A stretch of 64,000 nucleotides of DNA from Bimastos eiseni (GCA_959347315.1 OY365810.1:24102304-24166303); one strand, 5' to 3'. Positions 11,131 to 22,834 are shown, counted from the first letter of the stretch. The notes: generated from the sequence alone by a model not told the origin. Program-made: numbers and translations.

Positions 11131-11700
11131 TTCGAATCCTTCGTACATGTTCATGCATGACTTGTTCAAATTTACCCAGAAATTCAACAAGACCCCAAAA
11201 GTTTCAATTGTAAGCCTTGTGTAGTTGGTCAACTGAACTACGTAAGCCATATTGTGCTCAGCAAGAAATTAAACAATAGCCATTAGTCTTTGAAACCCAC
11301 TATGTCAATGAATGTTTTTCACTGTTTATTAATTTCTGGTTTTGTTTGTCAATTGTAAATTGGTTTGTTAGCCGGTGTTGAAGCTTAAACCATTCCAAAG
11401 TAGAATTTATATGTCCTTTCGATTTCTCATGTTCAGAAAGTCACACACTGGCATTTTTCCAGTCACAAAAACCTTTGGATCCAAGAGCAGACGAAATGTC
11501 GCCAAAAAGTTTGCAACAAAAGCATAACATTCTGTTCTTCGCTACTGAATAAACAAGCCAATTTTGGTGTACAAATTCCCCATTTGGCATAGGCCCTATG
11601 TCTTTTGCAATAGGCTTTTGAAAATTTCCGTTTATTCGCATTTGCTAGAAAATGTGTTTCTTCAATTTCCTCTGGCCCTTAGAAACAATTAACGCACTTG
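11130..11700 (-). pseudogene. hAT transposase relic with TTF-type zinc finger
   Basis: The minus-strand frame at 11641-11441 includes GEFVHQNWLVYSVAKNRMLCFCCKLF and GFCDWKNASV (pieces of one frame). It continues past a stop with LSEHEKSKGHINSTLEWFKL, then TNQFTIDKQNQKLI and, further down near 11170, NFWGLVEFLGKFEQVMHEHV. This is the order of the TTF zinc finger and DUF4371 region of ZMYM-like hAT transposases. Stops and small frameshifts show it is dead. A GC-rich end at 12856-12940 may be the matching terminal repeat. Confidence 0.8.
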
Positions 11701-11993
11701 TGTCTGAATTCAAATGTTCATGCCAAGCTGGTGGGTCGTTTATACTAAGCGTGGAGCTTCTTGCGGCCGAGAGTTCGGCATAAAAACGTACCGAAAGTTC
11801 TATTTATATATCTAAAGCTACACTTGCCCTGACTCTAAACGACCTTCACGAAGCGCTAATTTTTTGCTGGCGAAGTTAAACGGAGCGGATGGCCGACGGC
11901 AATATTATATGCATCTAAAGTGAATAAAAGTTAACTCCACATAAAACGTACACAAATGTAACCGTTATAACGCTTATTTTATTTCACACTGTC

Positions 11994-12418
11994 ACGCGGG
12001 AAACTCTGGACGATGGCGCTATATAAAAGTCATCGACCGACAGCAGAGGCGTTGGAGGACTACGAATGAAGCCGTCTACCTGAAGCCTGAGAGGGGAGAC
12101 ATCAATGGGTTTCGCCGGAGGCAGACGGCCTCAATACAGACGTCGAGAAGTATGCAAATATCGACGGAGTGTCAAGCAACGAAACCCGACACCTCGAGGC
12201 AGACGTTAGAGCCGCCTGCCTCTCCCATCTCTGCGACCCAGATCCCTGGAATCTATTGCCTGTCTATGACACTAACAAGGCCCAGCCATAACAGCCGCTA
12301 GTCAAACATTATCTGTACGCCTCGAGTGATGTGACGTTAGGCTAGGGACACCAAGATCTGACGAACCAGGTTTAGTAATAGTTTCAGCAGGTGATCTGTC
12401 GTCCAATAGAGATACGAA
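11994..12418 (+). repeat. Dispersed repeat, copy 1
   Basis: It matches 34881-35409 in reverse orientation, block by block: GACGATGGCGCTATATAAAA, GTCATCGACCGACAGCAGAG, TGGGTTTCGCCGGAGGCAGA, GTGTCAAGCAACGAAACCCG, GCCGCTAGTCAAACATTATC, TGATCTGTCGTCCAATAGAG. The 34.9-kb copy has about 100 bases more in the middle. It resembles a retroelement segment but no enzyme domain is recognised. Confidence 0.8.
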
Positions 12419-12855
12419 TTTTGCGTTTGGGATGGCGAAGAAAATCGCCTCTAGAAGGGTTCATATAGTGTAGCAAGCGAAGGAACAGGGACTTGTTTCT
12501 GAACTGGGGGAGACGTTAGGTCGTTCTGACGATAAGGGTAATCAACGTAGTTGGGGAACCCCGTCTCCTACGTAAACCAGGGAAACATTTCTAAAGGACA
12601 CTAATAACTCCAGTAAGTGTAGATAGGATGAGTTGTGTGTATAGCTACCATTAAATATACATATTAAAACCATCCAGTGTGTCGTGTTGCTGAGCTAGGT
12701 GATTGAGGAAAGAACCGGCGGTAATCTCGTCATCTAGAAGAAGGAGCTGGCGAGAGAGGAACCCGCCACACGCAGTAAGAAGATAAGACAAGAATATCTT
12801 CATATATTATAAGTCTCAATTCCGTAAATAAAATTTTCCTAATAGTGGAGTAAAA

Positions 12856-12940
12856 TGTGGCTAGTCAACGGCGCGGGGCCCCTGAAGTGCGGGGCCCAAG
12901 GCTGTCGCCTCGTTCGCCTTGCCTTAAGGCCGGGCCTGGG
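12856..12940 (-). mobile_element. Probable hAT terminal sequence
   Basis: A GC-rich block of GGGCCC-containing repeats and CGAACGAGGCGACAG-type sequence (minus strand) looks like the terminus of hAT elements of the ZMYM type. It sits about 1.2 kb from the hAT coding relic in the right orientation. The opposite end was not fixed; a GGGGCCTTAGGC-like segment near 10575 is a candidate. Confidence 0.4.
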
Positions 12941-12944
12941 CATA

Positions 12945-13680
12945 GCAGTGCTGAGGAGCGTTCAAATTTTTGTGATGATATAATCGTCCAAGCAACACGA
13001 CGGAAGGCGATATTTATTTACTAATTTGCTCGACTGCTCGCTAAATGACGTCAAAGTGGTGTCCACAAACGCTTGTTCCCCGTTTCTCTTCTCAGTAATA
13101 ATGATAATTCTGAAGTCTGCTTTACAGCAATAACTTGAGAGTGACTCCATGAAATCGTTTTCGTCGCTTTTCCCTGCGTTGAATGTCTTTTTGACAATCA
13201 AAAACCCGGGGTTGGACTCACTAAAAGTGACATAATTTTTGTCGTGTCTAAAATATTTCATTAAAATTTCTCCATTATATGCAGGTATGAATTAGTTTTG
13301 CGCCTGTAAAATTTCATTTACTAATCTATACTTTTGACAGAAATATTAGCAAAAACATGAGGGGGTTACTTTTTGATAGCCTACCCTGTAGATGCGTAAT
13401 ACATATGGGTGAGGTATACTGGCATTATATCATCTGCATGAGCCTATATGGTTAAGATTCAATTAGCATAACACTACATTATATAATGATCCAAAGAGTT
13501 AACTTGCGCCATTTTTATATTTATTTCATAAAGCATCAAATGAAGTCGTTATTGTGTTGCTTTAATGTTAGTAACTATTACTTGCTTTCAATGAGTTCTC
13601 ATCATTTTCTCTTATTATCTCTCTAGTATCCCATCTACACACAGCGCCCATCGATAGATCTGATGTCAATGTTCATTAAC
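12945..13680. other. No gene recognised
   Basis: A 99-codon minus ORF (13261-12962) borders the hAT-like terminus. It starts MKYFRHDKNYVTF and shows no known domain. It could be element-derived or chance. Confidence 0.3.
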
Positions 13681-13683
13681 GGT

Positions 13684-14155
13684 ACGTGACGTTTTGGCGC
13701 AGCGCTGTTTTGGCGTAGGGCGTTTAGGCATAGGGCGCTTTGGCGCAGATCTCGGATACAATGATGTTGTACATATTATATATTATATAAATATATTATA
13801 TGGCAATCTAACACTTTAGTGTCGTAAATTATTCCACATTGCAAATCAGATTAAGCATCGGGAGAGTCGGTAGTAGAAGAGGGATTGGTGAAAAAATCAT
13901 GTTTAATGAGAAGATGGATCAAAGGAAGAAATACTGTTAAACTGGGAGCTGGATTGACAAAAAGAATCATGCTTAAATGTATGTCTGAATTCATGAAAAT
14001 AATAATGCTTAAATGGACGCTGGATTGATGAAAAATAATCAGGCCTAAATGGAAGCTGGATTGATGAAAAATTATCATGCCTAAATGAACGCTGGGTTGA
14101 TGGAAAAAAATTATGGCTAAATGGAAGCGCGATTGATGACAAGATTGTTACTAAA
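13684..14155. mobile_element. TU-like element, one arm
   Basis: It follows the 38.8-kb element in the same order: TTTTGGCGCAG units (13690-13750), an AT-rich block with TATATGGCAATCTA, AGTGTCGTAAAT, then 36-37 bp units of AAGCTGGATTGATGAAAA type (13880-14150). The mirrored right arm is missing or replaced by other arrays. Confidence 0.65.
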
Positions 14156-14444
14156 GATTAAAAATTAATGCCCAGGCTTCGTTTCACTCCGCGTTATAAC
14201 CGCTTACGGCCGTTCGGAGATTCGGTTATATCTCAAAGCATTGGCTAATTTATCCCATGAAAGGCGCTTGTGCTTAGGACTTTATGCTGATAAACTAATC
14301 ATATCATGATTTTCAATTAGGCTTTTGTATTGCTTTATCATTTTTACATTTCGTGCTCTTTTACATCGTTCTTCAAATAAACGGATAAGGTCGCAAATGG
14401 AGCATGAACGCTGTATCAATTGTGCTGGATTCAATAAGCAGAGG

Positions 14445-14565
14445 ATCAATTGACGAAGGGATCAATTGACTAGGGGACCAATTGACGGGAATCAGCTGAA
14501 GGGAATCAACTGACGGGGATCAACTGACGGGGATCAGCTGACGGAGGATCGAAAGACGTAGAACC
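14445..14565. repeat. 14-15 bp tandem array (GGGATCAACTGAC)
   Basis: Eight or so units of GGGGATCAACTGAC type with GATCAATTGAC variants. Unit length matches the TU-like arms nearby, but the sequence is different. Confidence 0.75.
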
Positions 14566-14624
14566 CATTAACTCAGAGTAACGTAATTTAGATTTACCAA
14601 CGCGTTGCAAAAAGAATAGCACTC

Positions 14625-14890
14625 TTCTCATGCAGTTCAAATTAAAATCATCATATAAACTCTTCAAAACTTAAAATCGAAATGCTAAAACCAGAAATAA
14701 AAAAATGAAATTCAGCTGATATCTCATGCAACTCAAATTATGCCATTCTCATAAACTCTTCAACACTTAAATCGAAATGTTTAAGCTAGAGATAAAATAC
14801 AGAATCTCAAACGAATTGTCGTGAAGTTCAAATCAAATTAAAATCTTCAAATATACAACACTTACAATCGATATTTTAAACTAATTGTAT
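14625..14890. repeat. ~97-bp unit, three degenerate copies
   Basis: Copies begin at about 14626, 14725 and 14819. Shared blocks are CTCATGCA.TTCAAATTA, ATAAACTCTTCAA.ACTTAAA and ATCGAAATG.TTAA. They are followed by a 37-bp pair at about 14905-14980 (CTCCAAGAAGTGCAAAGTTT). Confidence 0.6.
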
Positions 14891-15107
14891 GACAAAGTGG
14901 AATGCTCCAAGAAGTGCAAAGTTTTGTAGAGGGTAAACAAACTCCAAGAAGTGCAAAGTTTTGTATACGGTAGACAACATTTTGCAAGAACAATAATATT
15001 GTCTATGCAATTTTTCGTCTACTGGCAAAGTAGATTAGTAGAATGCATCAGCACCTCTCTCTGTTTGCTTCTGTGCGACTCATAGCAAAAGAGAAGCGAA
15101 CAATAAA

Positions 15108-15320
15108 ATGGCTGCTTTCACTGTTAAAATTAAAGATGGAATTTGGTGTCTTAACAAAACAGAATGCGAGATGACTGCTGTCATCGCGGTTGAACGAGGT
15201 GTTGAGGTGCCTTGGACTTTGTTAAATATCATTGTTGATTATAATCAAGGTCCTGCCTTTGCTACTCTTTGTAAGTGCAAGTATGCTAGAGTGTACACGT
15301 TATTAAGGTTAAAGAAATAA
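15108..15320 (+). CDS. Short hypothetical ORF beside the 55-bp satellite
   Basis: A 70-residue ORF opens in a good context (AAAATGGCT) and ends at a TAA at 15318-15320, directly before the satellite begins. It starts MAAFTVKIKDGIWCL and includes one CKCKY. No domain, signal peptide or membrane segment is recognised. It could be a chance ORF. It is listed because its composition looks more protein-like than its surroundings. Confidence 0.2.
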   Translation: MAAFTVKIKDGIWCLNKTECEMTAVIAVERGVEVPWTLLNIIVDYNQGPAFATLCKCKYARVYTLLRLKK

Positions 15321-15339
15321 GGGTAGGGTTCGACTCTGT

Positions 15340-17900
15340 TGTCTTGTCAACGATTTTCCGCTGGAAAGTCAAATACGTCTTGACTTTGTTTCCTTTGCAA
15401 AATATTTGTCTCATGGCAAATAGATCACGTCAGGAACAACTTAGTCTCCTTCGCAAATCTTCTGCTCATGGCAAGTAGATTACGTCATGAACAACTTAGT
15501 CTCCCTTGCAAATCTTCTGCACATGGCAAATAGATTACGTCAGGAACAACTTAGTCTCCCTTGCAAATCTTCTGCACATGGCAAGTAGACACGTCATGAA
15601 CAACTTAGTCTCCAATGCAAATCTTCAGCTCATGGCAAATAGATTACGTCAGGAACAGCATAGTCTTCCTTGCAAATCAACTCCTCATGACAAGTAGATT
15701 ACGTCACGAACAACCTAGTCTAATTTGCAAATCTTTGTCTGCTGGCAAAAAGATTACGTCTTGAACAACTTAGTCTCCTTTGCAAATTTTCTGTACATGG
15801 CAAGCAGATTACGCCATGAACAACTTAGTCTCCTTCTCAAATCTTTGTTTCGTGGCAAACAGATTACGTCAGCAACGGCTTAGTAGTCTCCATTGCAAAT
15901 CTTCTGCTCATGGCAAATAGATTACGTCAGGGACAACGTAGTCTCCAATGCAAATCTTCTGCTCATGGCAAGTAGATTACGTCACGAACAACCTAGTCTC
16001 CCTTGCAAATCTTCTGCACATGGCAAGTAGATTACGTCATGAACAACTTAGTCTCCTCCTCAAATCTTTGTTTCGTGGCAAACAGATTACGTCAGCAACG
16101 GCTTAGTAGTCTCCTTTGCGAATCCTCTACTTATAGCAAATAGATTACGTCATGAACAACTTAGTCTCCATTGCAAATCTTCTGCTTATGGCATATAGAT
16201 TACGTCAGGGACAACTTAGTCTCCAATGCAAATCTTCTGCTCATGGCAAGTAGATTACGTCAGGAACGACCTAAGAGTCTCCTTTACAAATCTTCTGCTT
16301 ATGGCAAGTAGATTATGTCAGGAACAACTTAATCTTCTTTGCAAATCTTCTTCTTATGGCAAGTAGATTACGTCAGGCACAACTTAGTCTCCAATGCAAA
16401 TCTTCTGCTCATGGCAAGTTGATTACGTCATGAACAACTTAGTCTCCATAGCTAATCTTTGTCACATGGCAAGCGGATTACGTCAATAACAACTTAGTTT
16501 AATACAAATCTTCTGCTCATGACAAATAGATTACGTCAGGAACGACCTAAGAGTCTCCTTTACAAATCTTTGCTTATGGCAAGTAGATTATGTCAGGAAC
16601 AACTTAATCTCCTTTGCAAATCTTCTTCTTATGGCAAGTAGATTACGTCAGGAACGATTTAATCTCCATTGCAAATCTTCTGATCATGGCAAATAGATTA
16701 CGTCAGGAATGACTTAGTCTCCTTTGCAAAATCTTTGTCTCATGGCAAATAGATTACGTCAAAGACAACTTAGTCTTCACTGCAAATCTTCTGCTCATGG
16801 CAAATAGATTACGTCAGGCACAACTTAGTCTCCAATGCAAATCTTCTGCTCATGGCAAGTAGATTACGTCATGAACAACTTGGTCTCCATAGCAAATCTT
16901 CTGCTCATGGCATATAGATTACGTCAATAACAACTTAGTCTAATACAAATCTTCTGCTCAGGGCAAATAGATTACGTCAGGAACGACCTAAGAGTCTCCT
17001 TTACAAATCTTTGCTTATGGCAAGTAGATTATGTCAGGAACAACTTAATCTTCTTTGCAAATCTTCTTCTTATGGCAAGTAGATTACGTCAGGAACGATT
17101 TAATCTCCAATGCAAATCTTCTGATCATGGCAAATAGATTACGTCAGGAACGACTTAGTCTCCTTTGCAAAATCTTTGTCTCATGGCAAATAGATTACGT
17201 CAAAGACAACTTAGTCTTCATTGCAAATCTTCTGCTCATGGCAAATAGATTACGTCAGGCACAACTTAGTCTCCAATGCAAATCTTCTGCTCATGGCAAG
17301 TAGATTATGTCATGAACAACTTGGTCTCCATAGCAAATCTTCTGCTCATGGCATATAAATTACGTCAATAACAACTTAGTCTAATACAAATCTTCTGCTC
17401 AGGGCAAATAGATTACGTCAGGAACGACCTAAGAGTCTCCTTTACAAATCTTTGCTTATGGCAAGTAGATTATGTCAGGAACAACTTAATCTTCTTTGCA
17501 AATCTTCTTCTTATGGCAAGTAGATTACGTCAGGAACGATTTAATCTCCAATGCAAATCTTCTGATCATGGCAAATAGATTACGTCAGGAACGACTTAGT
17601 CTCCTTTGCAAAATCTTCGTCTCATGGCAAATAGATTACGTCAAAGACAACTTAGTCTTCTTTGCGAATCTTCTGCTCATGGCAAATAGATTACGTCAGG
17701 AACGACTTAGTCTTCTTTGCAAAATCTTTGTCTCATGGCAAATAGATTACGTCGATAACAACTTAGTCTCCTTCGCAAATCATTGACTCATGGCAAATAG
17801 ATTACGTCAGGAACAATTTAGTCTCCTTTGCAAATCCGTGTTATGGTAAATAAATTACGCGAGGAATGACTTGGTTTCCTTTGCGACTCCTTGTCACATT
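15340..17900. repeat. 55-bp satellite with 441-bp higher-order repeat
   Basis: About 46 monomers. Each reads roughly GCAAATCTTCTGCTCATGGC, AAATAGATTACGTCAGGAAC, AACTTAGTCTCCTTT. From 16541 a larger unit of eight monomers repeats: the AACGACCTAAGAGTCTCC marker starts at 16541, 16982 and 17423, exactly 441 bases apart each time. Two short ORFs 441 bases apart (17055 and 17496) share their first ~55 residues for this reason. Decayed monomers lie at both ends (15340-15400, 17830-18070). Confidence 0.95.
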
Positions 17901-18306
17901 GCAAACTACAACACATGAAAATTCTCTTCTTTGTGACTCTCTCTCTCTCTCTTTGTAAAGTATAATAAGCGATAACTCATTTCCTTAGAACCCATAGTCT
18001 CATATGAAACGTGAGGACTCTTTACTTTGGGAATCTTTCTCTCACGGCAAATATATTACGTGAAGACGTTTCTCCATGGCAAGTTTGATTTTCTTGCATC
18101 TGAAAGTTTGTCTCTTTTAGTGCCCATCAAATCCTCATTGTACGTGTACATTAGAGCAAATGAATGTCGTCAGTCATTGCGAAGGCTTTTGAATTTCTAC
18201 TGAATAAACAGTTTCTTCATGTCGAACTTGTGAAATAAAAGCAGTGGCATTGAATGGAGACAATAAAAGAGACTTAAATATGATGCTTCTACTTTCAGCG
18301 AAGATG

Positions 18307-19245
18307 CACCTCCCGTGTTGACGCTACATCTCCCATACATACGCTGCATCACCGGGTTGGCGTTGCATCGCCAGCGTTGGCGTTGCATCTCCAGTGTTGG
18401 CGTTGCATCTCCAGTGTTGGCGTTGCATCTCCAGTGTTGGCGTTGCATCTCCAGTGTTGGCGTTGCATCTCCAGTGTTGGCGTTGCATCTCCAGTGTTGG
18501 CGCTACATCTCATCTCTCATATAGGCGCTGCATCACCAGGTTGGCGTTGCATCGCCAACGTTGGCGTTGCATCTCCAGTGTTGGCGCTGCATCTCCAGTG
18601 TTGGCGTTGCATCTCCAGTGTTGGCGTTACATCTCCAGTATTGGCGCTACATCTCCCATATAGGCGCTGCATCATCGGGTTGGCGTTGCATCGCCAGCGT
18701 TGACGTTGCATCTCCAGCGTTGGCGTTGCATCTCCTGTGTTGGCGCTGCATCTCCAGTGTTGGCGTTGCATCTCCAGTGTTGGTGTTGCATCTCCAGTGT
18801 TGGCGCAAGATCTCCCATATAGGCGCTGCATCACCGGATTGGCGTTGCATCGCCAGCATTGGCGTTGCATCGCCAGAGTTGGCGTTGCATCGCCAGTGTT
18901 GGCATTGCATCTCAAATGTTGGCGTTGCATCGCCAGCGTTGGCGTTGCATCGCCAGCGTTGGCGTTGCATCGCCAGCGTTGGCGTTGCATCGCCAGTGTT
19001 GGCATTGCATCTCCAATGTTGGCAGTGCATCACCAGTGTTGGCGTTGCATCTCCAGCATTGGCGTTACATCTCCAGTGTTGGCCTTGCATCTCCGATGTT
19101 GGCGTTGCATCTCCAGTGTTGGCGTTGTGTTGGCGTTGCATCTCCAGCATTGGCGTTACATTTCCAGTGTTGGCGTTGCATCTCCAATGTTGGAATTGCA
19201 TCTCCAGCGTTTTCGTTGCATCTCCAGTGCTGGCGTTGCATATCT
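18307..19245. repeat. 20-bp minisatellite, about 47 units
   Basis: The unit is GTTGGCGTTGCATCTCCAGT with variants (GCATCGCCAGC). A landmark variant TATAGGCGCTGCATCACC recurs at 18342, 18526, 18665 and 18824, so blocks of 7-9 units were amplified together. Reading frames stay open on both strands only because 60 bases make a 20-residue repeat. Confidence 0.95.
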
Positions 19246-19299
19246 AGAGACTGCATCAAATTAGATGCGCAATTGAGAAAGTTGCTTGTAATTGTTAAC

Positions 19300-21380
19300 A
19301 TGTGATCCTGGTGATACTATAAAGAGTGTCCTGAACAAGAAAGAATTTATAACGAATAGGTTTTAACGTGACAACTTTACATGACAGTCGCGCTACATAA
19401 ATTAGTGTCTATATGAAGTGTGGATTCGTGGACACTATTCACAACATCCTGAAGATAATGCAGTTAAGCCGCGGTTATTTTAGAAGTCGCTTTATACTCT
19501 GCTATGAAGAATGTAGGGTTAGAATAATCTTCACAATCTTGGAACATTCGTAAACAAATAGAATGGCCTGAGTTATATAGATTATATATACTGCAATTCT
19601 GCATGCCACAATATTATAATCTCTATCTCTAGAGTGTGAAATGATTACAAACCTTTACTTTTTTAGTGTCTGCATCTCAATCTATGATTCTAAAACAGCA
19701 AATATTGGCTTTGGCTCAGTCTAGGCTGATATATGACATAATTAGTCGAATATTAGCTTGACTATTTTCACAGCGCACTAATGACTATAATAACAAAAGG
19801 GAAATAAGACAAATTTATTTCTTCAAAATAAAGTCATGAATCTCAAATACAGACTAATTATGTCAAAATTGACTGTTCTCAATATTAGGGGCCTATTGTA
19901 TGCTTTCATTTCTGTCCCCGGTCTCCAGATTATTCCAATCTGACGTCTCCAAGTTTAATAATAATATTACAGCCATTTTGTCATCGCACCGCTTTGTGCC
20001 CTTTGCCTTTGAGACTCTGGTTCATGTGAACGGCGATGGCTTCGCACTGATCAACCTCCTTGGCCACCGGCTTGCCTAGGTATCAGGCGACAAGAGAGAC
20101 TACCTTCCTCTATCAGCGCTTGTCAACGGTTGTCCAGCGCTTAGCAGTTGCTTTTTGTAGCAATTTCTCCACCAATAAAACCATCTGCGAAGACTAGCTA
20201 TTCCAGAACAAAGCCCCCTCTAAATTTTTAAATCCCGATGGATCATATGTATCTCGAGGAAAGAAAAAATAATAATAATTATAATAATTATTATTATTAT
20301 TATTATAAAAATAGTAATTGTAACAACAACAACAATAATACTAATAATAATAAAGAATAGCATTAATCATATACAATTGAGCTCATTTGTATAGCTGCAT
20401 TTACTGTAGTTGCTGAATATATCAGCACATTTTGAGTCCTGTGGTCTATTCATTGCGTGATTCTTTATGTAACTTCGACACGAGCTCAATTGAGGAGCTA
20501 CACAAATGTTTCATTTCACACACATCAAGAGCCTCATAGCTGCTGTCATTATTGGGCATAAAAATAGAAAATTATTAATGGGTTTGTGGTGAAGCTTTCT
20601 TTATGAGGATCTAAACTCAAGCATCCAATGGTTGTACTTATCAAGTAAGCTGGTTTTAGATATGGGTAGGCCTACCTGACAGTTTCGTCGCCTACGAAAT
20701 CCCTGTCAGACGTTGAAGTCAACTGCCCTGCGTCATCATTCACTCACCAACAATTAAAACTCGTGATAATTAATAGAAATGCTAATTTGATTGGTCTATA
20801 CCTGCATGTATTCCAGAACCGTTCCTTCCCATTTCTGTGAACAAGGACACCGAATATGCAGACGTTCAATATTTCTTTTTAGAGCCACGTCTTTATAAAA
20901 CTACAACACAAGCCATATATTGCTGTGTCTAACTGATATACGGTATAAGTACTTGTTTATGTGTATTCATTGACTTGCCTATTTATTTCCAGATCGCTTC
21001 GGACATGCTTTACAGTGAAGTAAGATCTTGATCATCATATTATGTAACGATTTAAGGAAAACGCCAACCTATTCTCCCTCCGACTTTTCACTCCAACGCA
21101 CCTCTTCAAGAATTCAAATATCCACTTCACCGCCTTCTCTTCTTAAACGACACCCGCCTTATCAAATCCTCTGGCAATGGAATTTGGTTCTTGACTTGGT
21201 ATTTGGCCTGTGTTTGTCTTAAGCAATTCAAAGAACAATAAATAGCGAAAAACAAATGAAGAAACGAATAAATATTGGAAGATACACAGTTAGGAATGAA
21301 TGAATGAATTAAATAGCAATTAAATAGTCTGAATTTTTTTGTATGAACGAATGACTAAGTTTAAGATTTGGATATTGAAT
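19300..21380. other. No gene recognised
   Basis: A short segment at 19960-19985 (ATTACAGCCATTTTGTCATC) matches the mariner terminal region at about 63425. A minus-strand open stretch at about 20080-19985 (PVAKEVDQCEAIAVHMNQSL) is protein-like but unassigned. This is where a fourth exon of the 21.4-kb RING gene would be expected; none was found. Confidence 0.35.
20262..20352. repeat. (AAT/ATT)n microsatellite
   Basis: Runs of AATAATAAT and ATTATTATT with short interruptions. Similar AAT/GAT runs lie at 44622-44650, 45040-45135 and 51716-51760. Confidence 0.9.
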
Positions 21381-21382
21381 AC

Positions 21383-22664
21383 CTTATTTAGTTCTTGTAA
21401 CGTATTGCTGGCTGTATCGCAGCCTTTGCAGAAGATCATTTCATGGGAAAACGTGGTATGTGGTGAGCTGACACAAGGAAAAGATACAAGACGTAATTGA
21501 TCAACTGATGAACAAACACTCAAGGAAATGTTAGAACTGTAATTTCATACATGCGTGTAGATATATATATATATATATATCAAATCAAAGTAGTAGATCA
21601 GACATGACCAATTAACCAACAGCTAAAATTATAATAAATTGATTACCTCGCATGTAACTCGAAGAATGGCGTATCGTCTCCTCTCCTATTTATTCCTCCT
21701 CTGCAATCACAAATAACAAAACAATCTGATCTCGTTTTGTTTAGTTTAGTCCTGTTCATTCCAGTCGATGACCTGTTCTCTGCATCCAGATTTCGACCTG
21801 GTTTAAGTTATCTAATGACTTATGTAGCGCACTTTCATATTAATGGATTTTGCACCCAGTCGCGATCCATCGTGAAGGCCAGATCGAAAACCGATAAATC
21901 AGAGATAAAATAATTTCAAGTTATTTATTTATTTATTACCGAAATTTTATACCGCCTTTCCTCCAACATCCTTTGCTCAGAAGGGCATACACACGCCTCG
22001 ACGGCCCAATTGCAGTTGTAATGCAGAGCAATTGTGCGTGAAGGACTTGCTCAAGGTCCCTACACAGTGAATCCCAGACCGAGGGTCGAACCCACACACT
22101 CAGCGCACACTGAGTGTTAAGGGCTGACCGCCATCATGAGCACCACTGGTGCTCATGATGCTAGTGGCGGTCTTCACCATGACGATGACGACGACTACGA
22201 CGACGACGATGATGATGATGATGATGATGATGATGACAATAATGATGATGATGACGATGACGATGACGATGATGATGGTGATGATAGTGATGATGGTGAT
22301 GCTGATGATGACGATGACGATGACGAGGACGAGGACGACGACGGCGACGACTACGACGACGATGACGAAGACGATGATGTTGATGATGATGACGATGACG
22401 ATGATGATGGTGATGATAGTGCTGATGTTGATGATGATGATGATGATGACGATGACGATGATGATGATAATGCGATTGCAAGCACTCACGTGGCACAGTT
22501 TCGACAGAAGATGTGACCACACGGATTGTGCTGATGGGGCTCCGTAGGAATTTCGTAGCAGGTAACACAACGCAAGTGTTTAAGATCAAGAAGGGGAAGA
22601 TTGGTGAACAGTTCATTAGGATAATGGTTCAAGTTGACACCAACGCTTCGATGCATCGTACCAT
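21383..22664 (-). CDS. TRAF-like RING protein, paralogue (three exons, partial)
   Basis: Minus-strand exons: 22664-22490, 21700-21647 and 21467-21383, with phases 1 to 2, 2 to 2 and 2 to 0, the same as the first three exons of the gene at 33.7-37.1 kb. All have AG acceptors with pyrimidine tracts and GT donors (the first is GTGAGT). The first in-frame ATG is at 22656-22654. From it the RING ligands are C30/C33, C46/H48, C51/C54 and C87/C90, the last pair supplied by the third exon (IFCKGCD). The middle exon (54 bases against 87) starts with the same TGGI and gives a shorter RING loop of 32 residues. No counterpart of the zinc-finger exon was found below 21383, so the gene is either incomplete here or has a long next intron. 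Same orientation and phase pattern as its neighbour suggest tandem duplication. Not assignable to a named TRAF. Confidence 0.62.
21925..22132 (-). mobile_element. tRNA-derived SINE, family 1, minus strand
   Basis: Box B (GGTTCGACC) is at about 22084-22092 on the minus strand, followed in sense by ACCTTGAGCAAGTCCTT, CAATTGCTCTGCATTAC and a tail with TATAAAATTTCGGTAAT. It sits in the first intron of the RING gene at 21.4-22.7 kb, next to the (GAT/GAC)n tract. Confidence 0.72.
22176..22471. repeat. (GAT/GAC)n microsatellite
   Basis: Nearly 300 bases of GAT and GAC triplets with few interruptions. It ends 18 bases from the splice donor (22489) of the RING exon at 22490-22664, so it lies inside the first intron of that gene. 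The Asp-rich and Ile/Val-rich frames through it are not genes. Confidence 0.95.
22490..22664 (-). CDS. RING exon 1 of the paralogue at 21.4-22.7 kb
   Basis: A 175-base exon between TATTTTCAG and GTGAGTGC. It encodes LRCVTCYEIPTEPHQH and CGHIFCRNC, a clear first part of a C3HC4 RING. The codon after the last Cys-Ala is split by the donor. Confidence 0.78.
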
Positions 22665-22834
22665 CTGAAAATACAAACGAAGATCGATTTTTCATGCTGG
22701 CATCACATTTTATTAATTATTCTTATAAATCGACGTTTGGCAAAATATTTGTCCAGCAAAATATTTACTTTTAATTTATGCATTTATTTTTATTCATTTA
22801 CTCTAGTTTATTATTATTTATTCCTAATTTATTA

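Noticed and set aside
15340..17900. CRISPR-like appearance of regularly spaced repeats
   Set aside because: The whole 55-bp period is repeated and there are no unique spacers. The DNA is eukaryotic. It is a satellite.
18517..19247. Long overlapping ORFs on both strands (up to 228 codons)
   Set aside because: They are read-through of a 20-bp tandem repeat. All frames give the same kind of 20-residue repeat and both strands stay open, so this is not a gene.
22136..22570. Asp-rich and Ile/Val-rich ORFs of 126-156 codons
   Set aside because: They are translations of the (GAT/GAC)n microsatellite in different frames.
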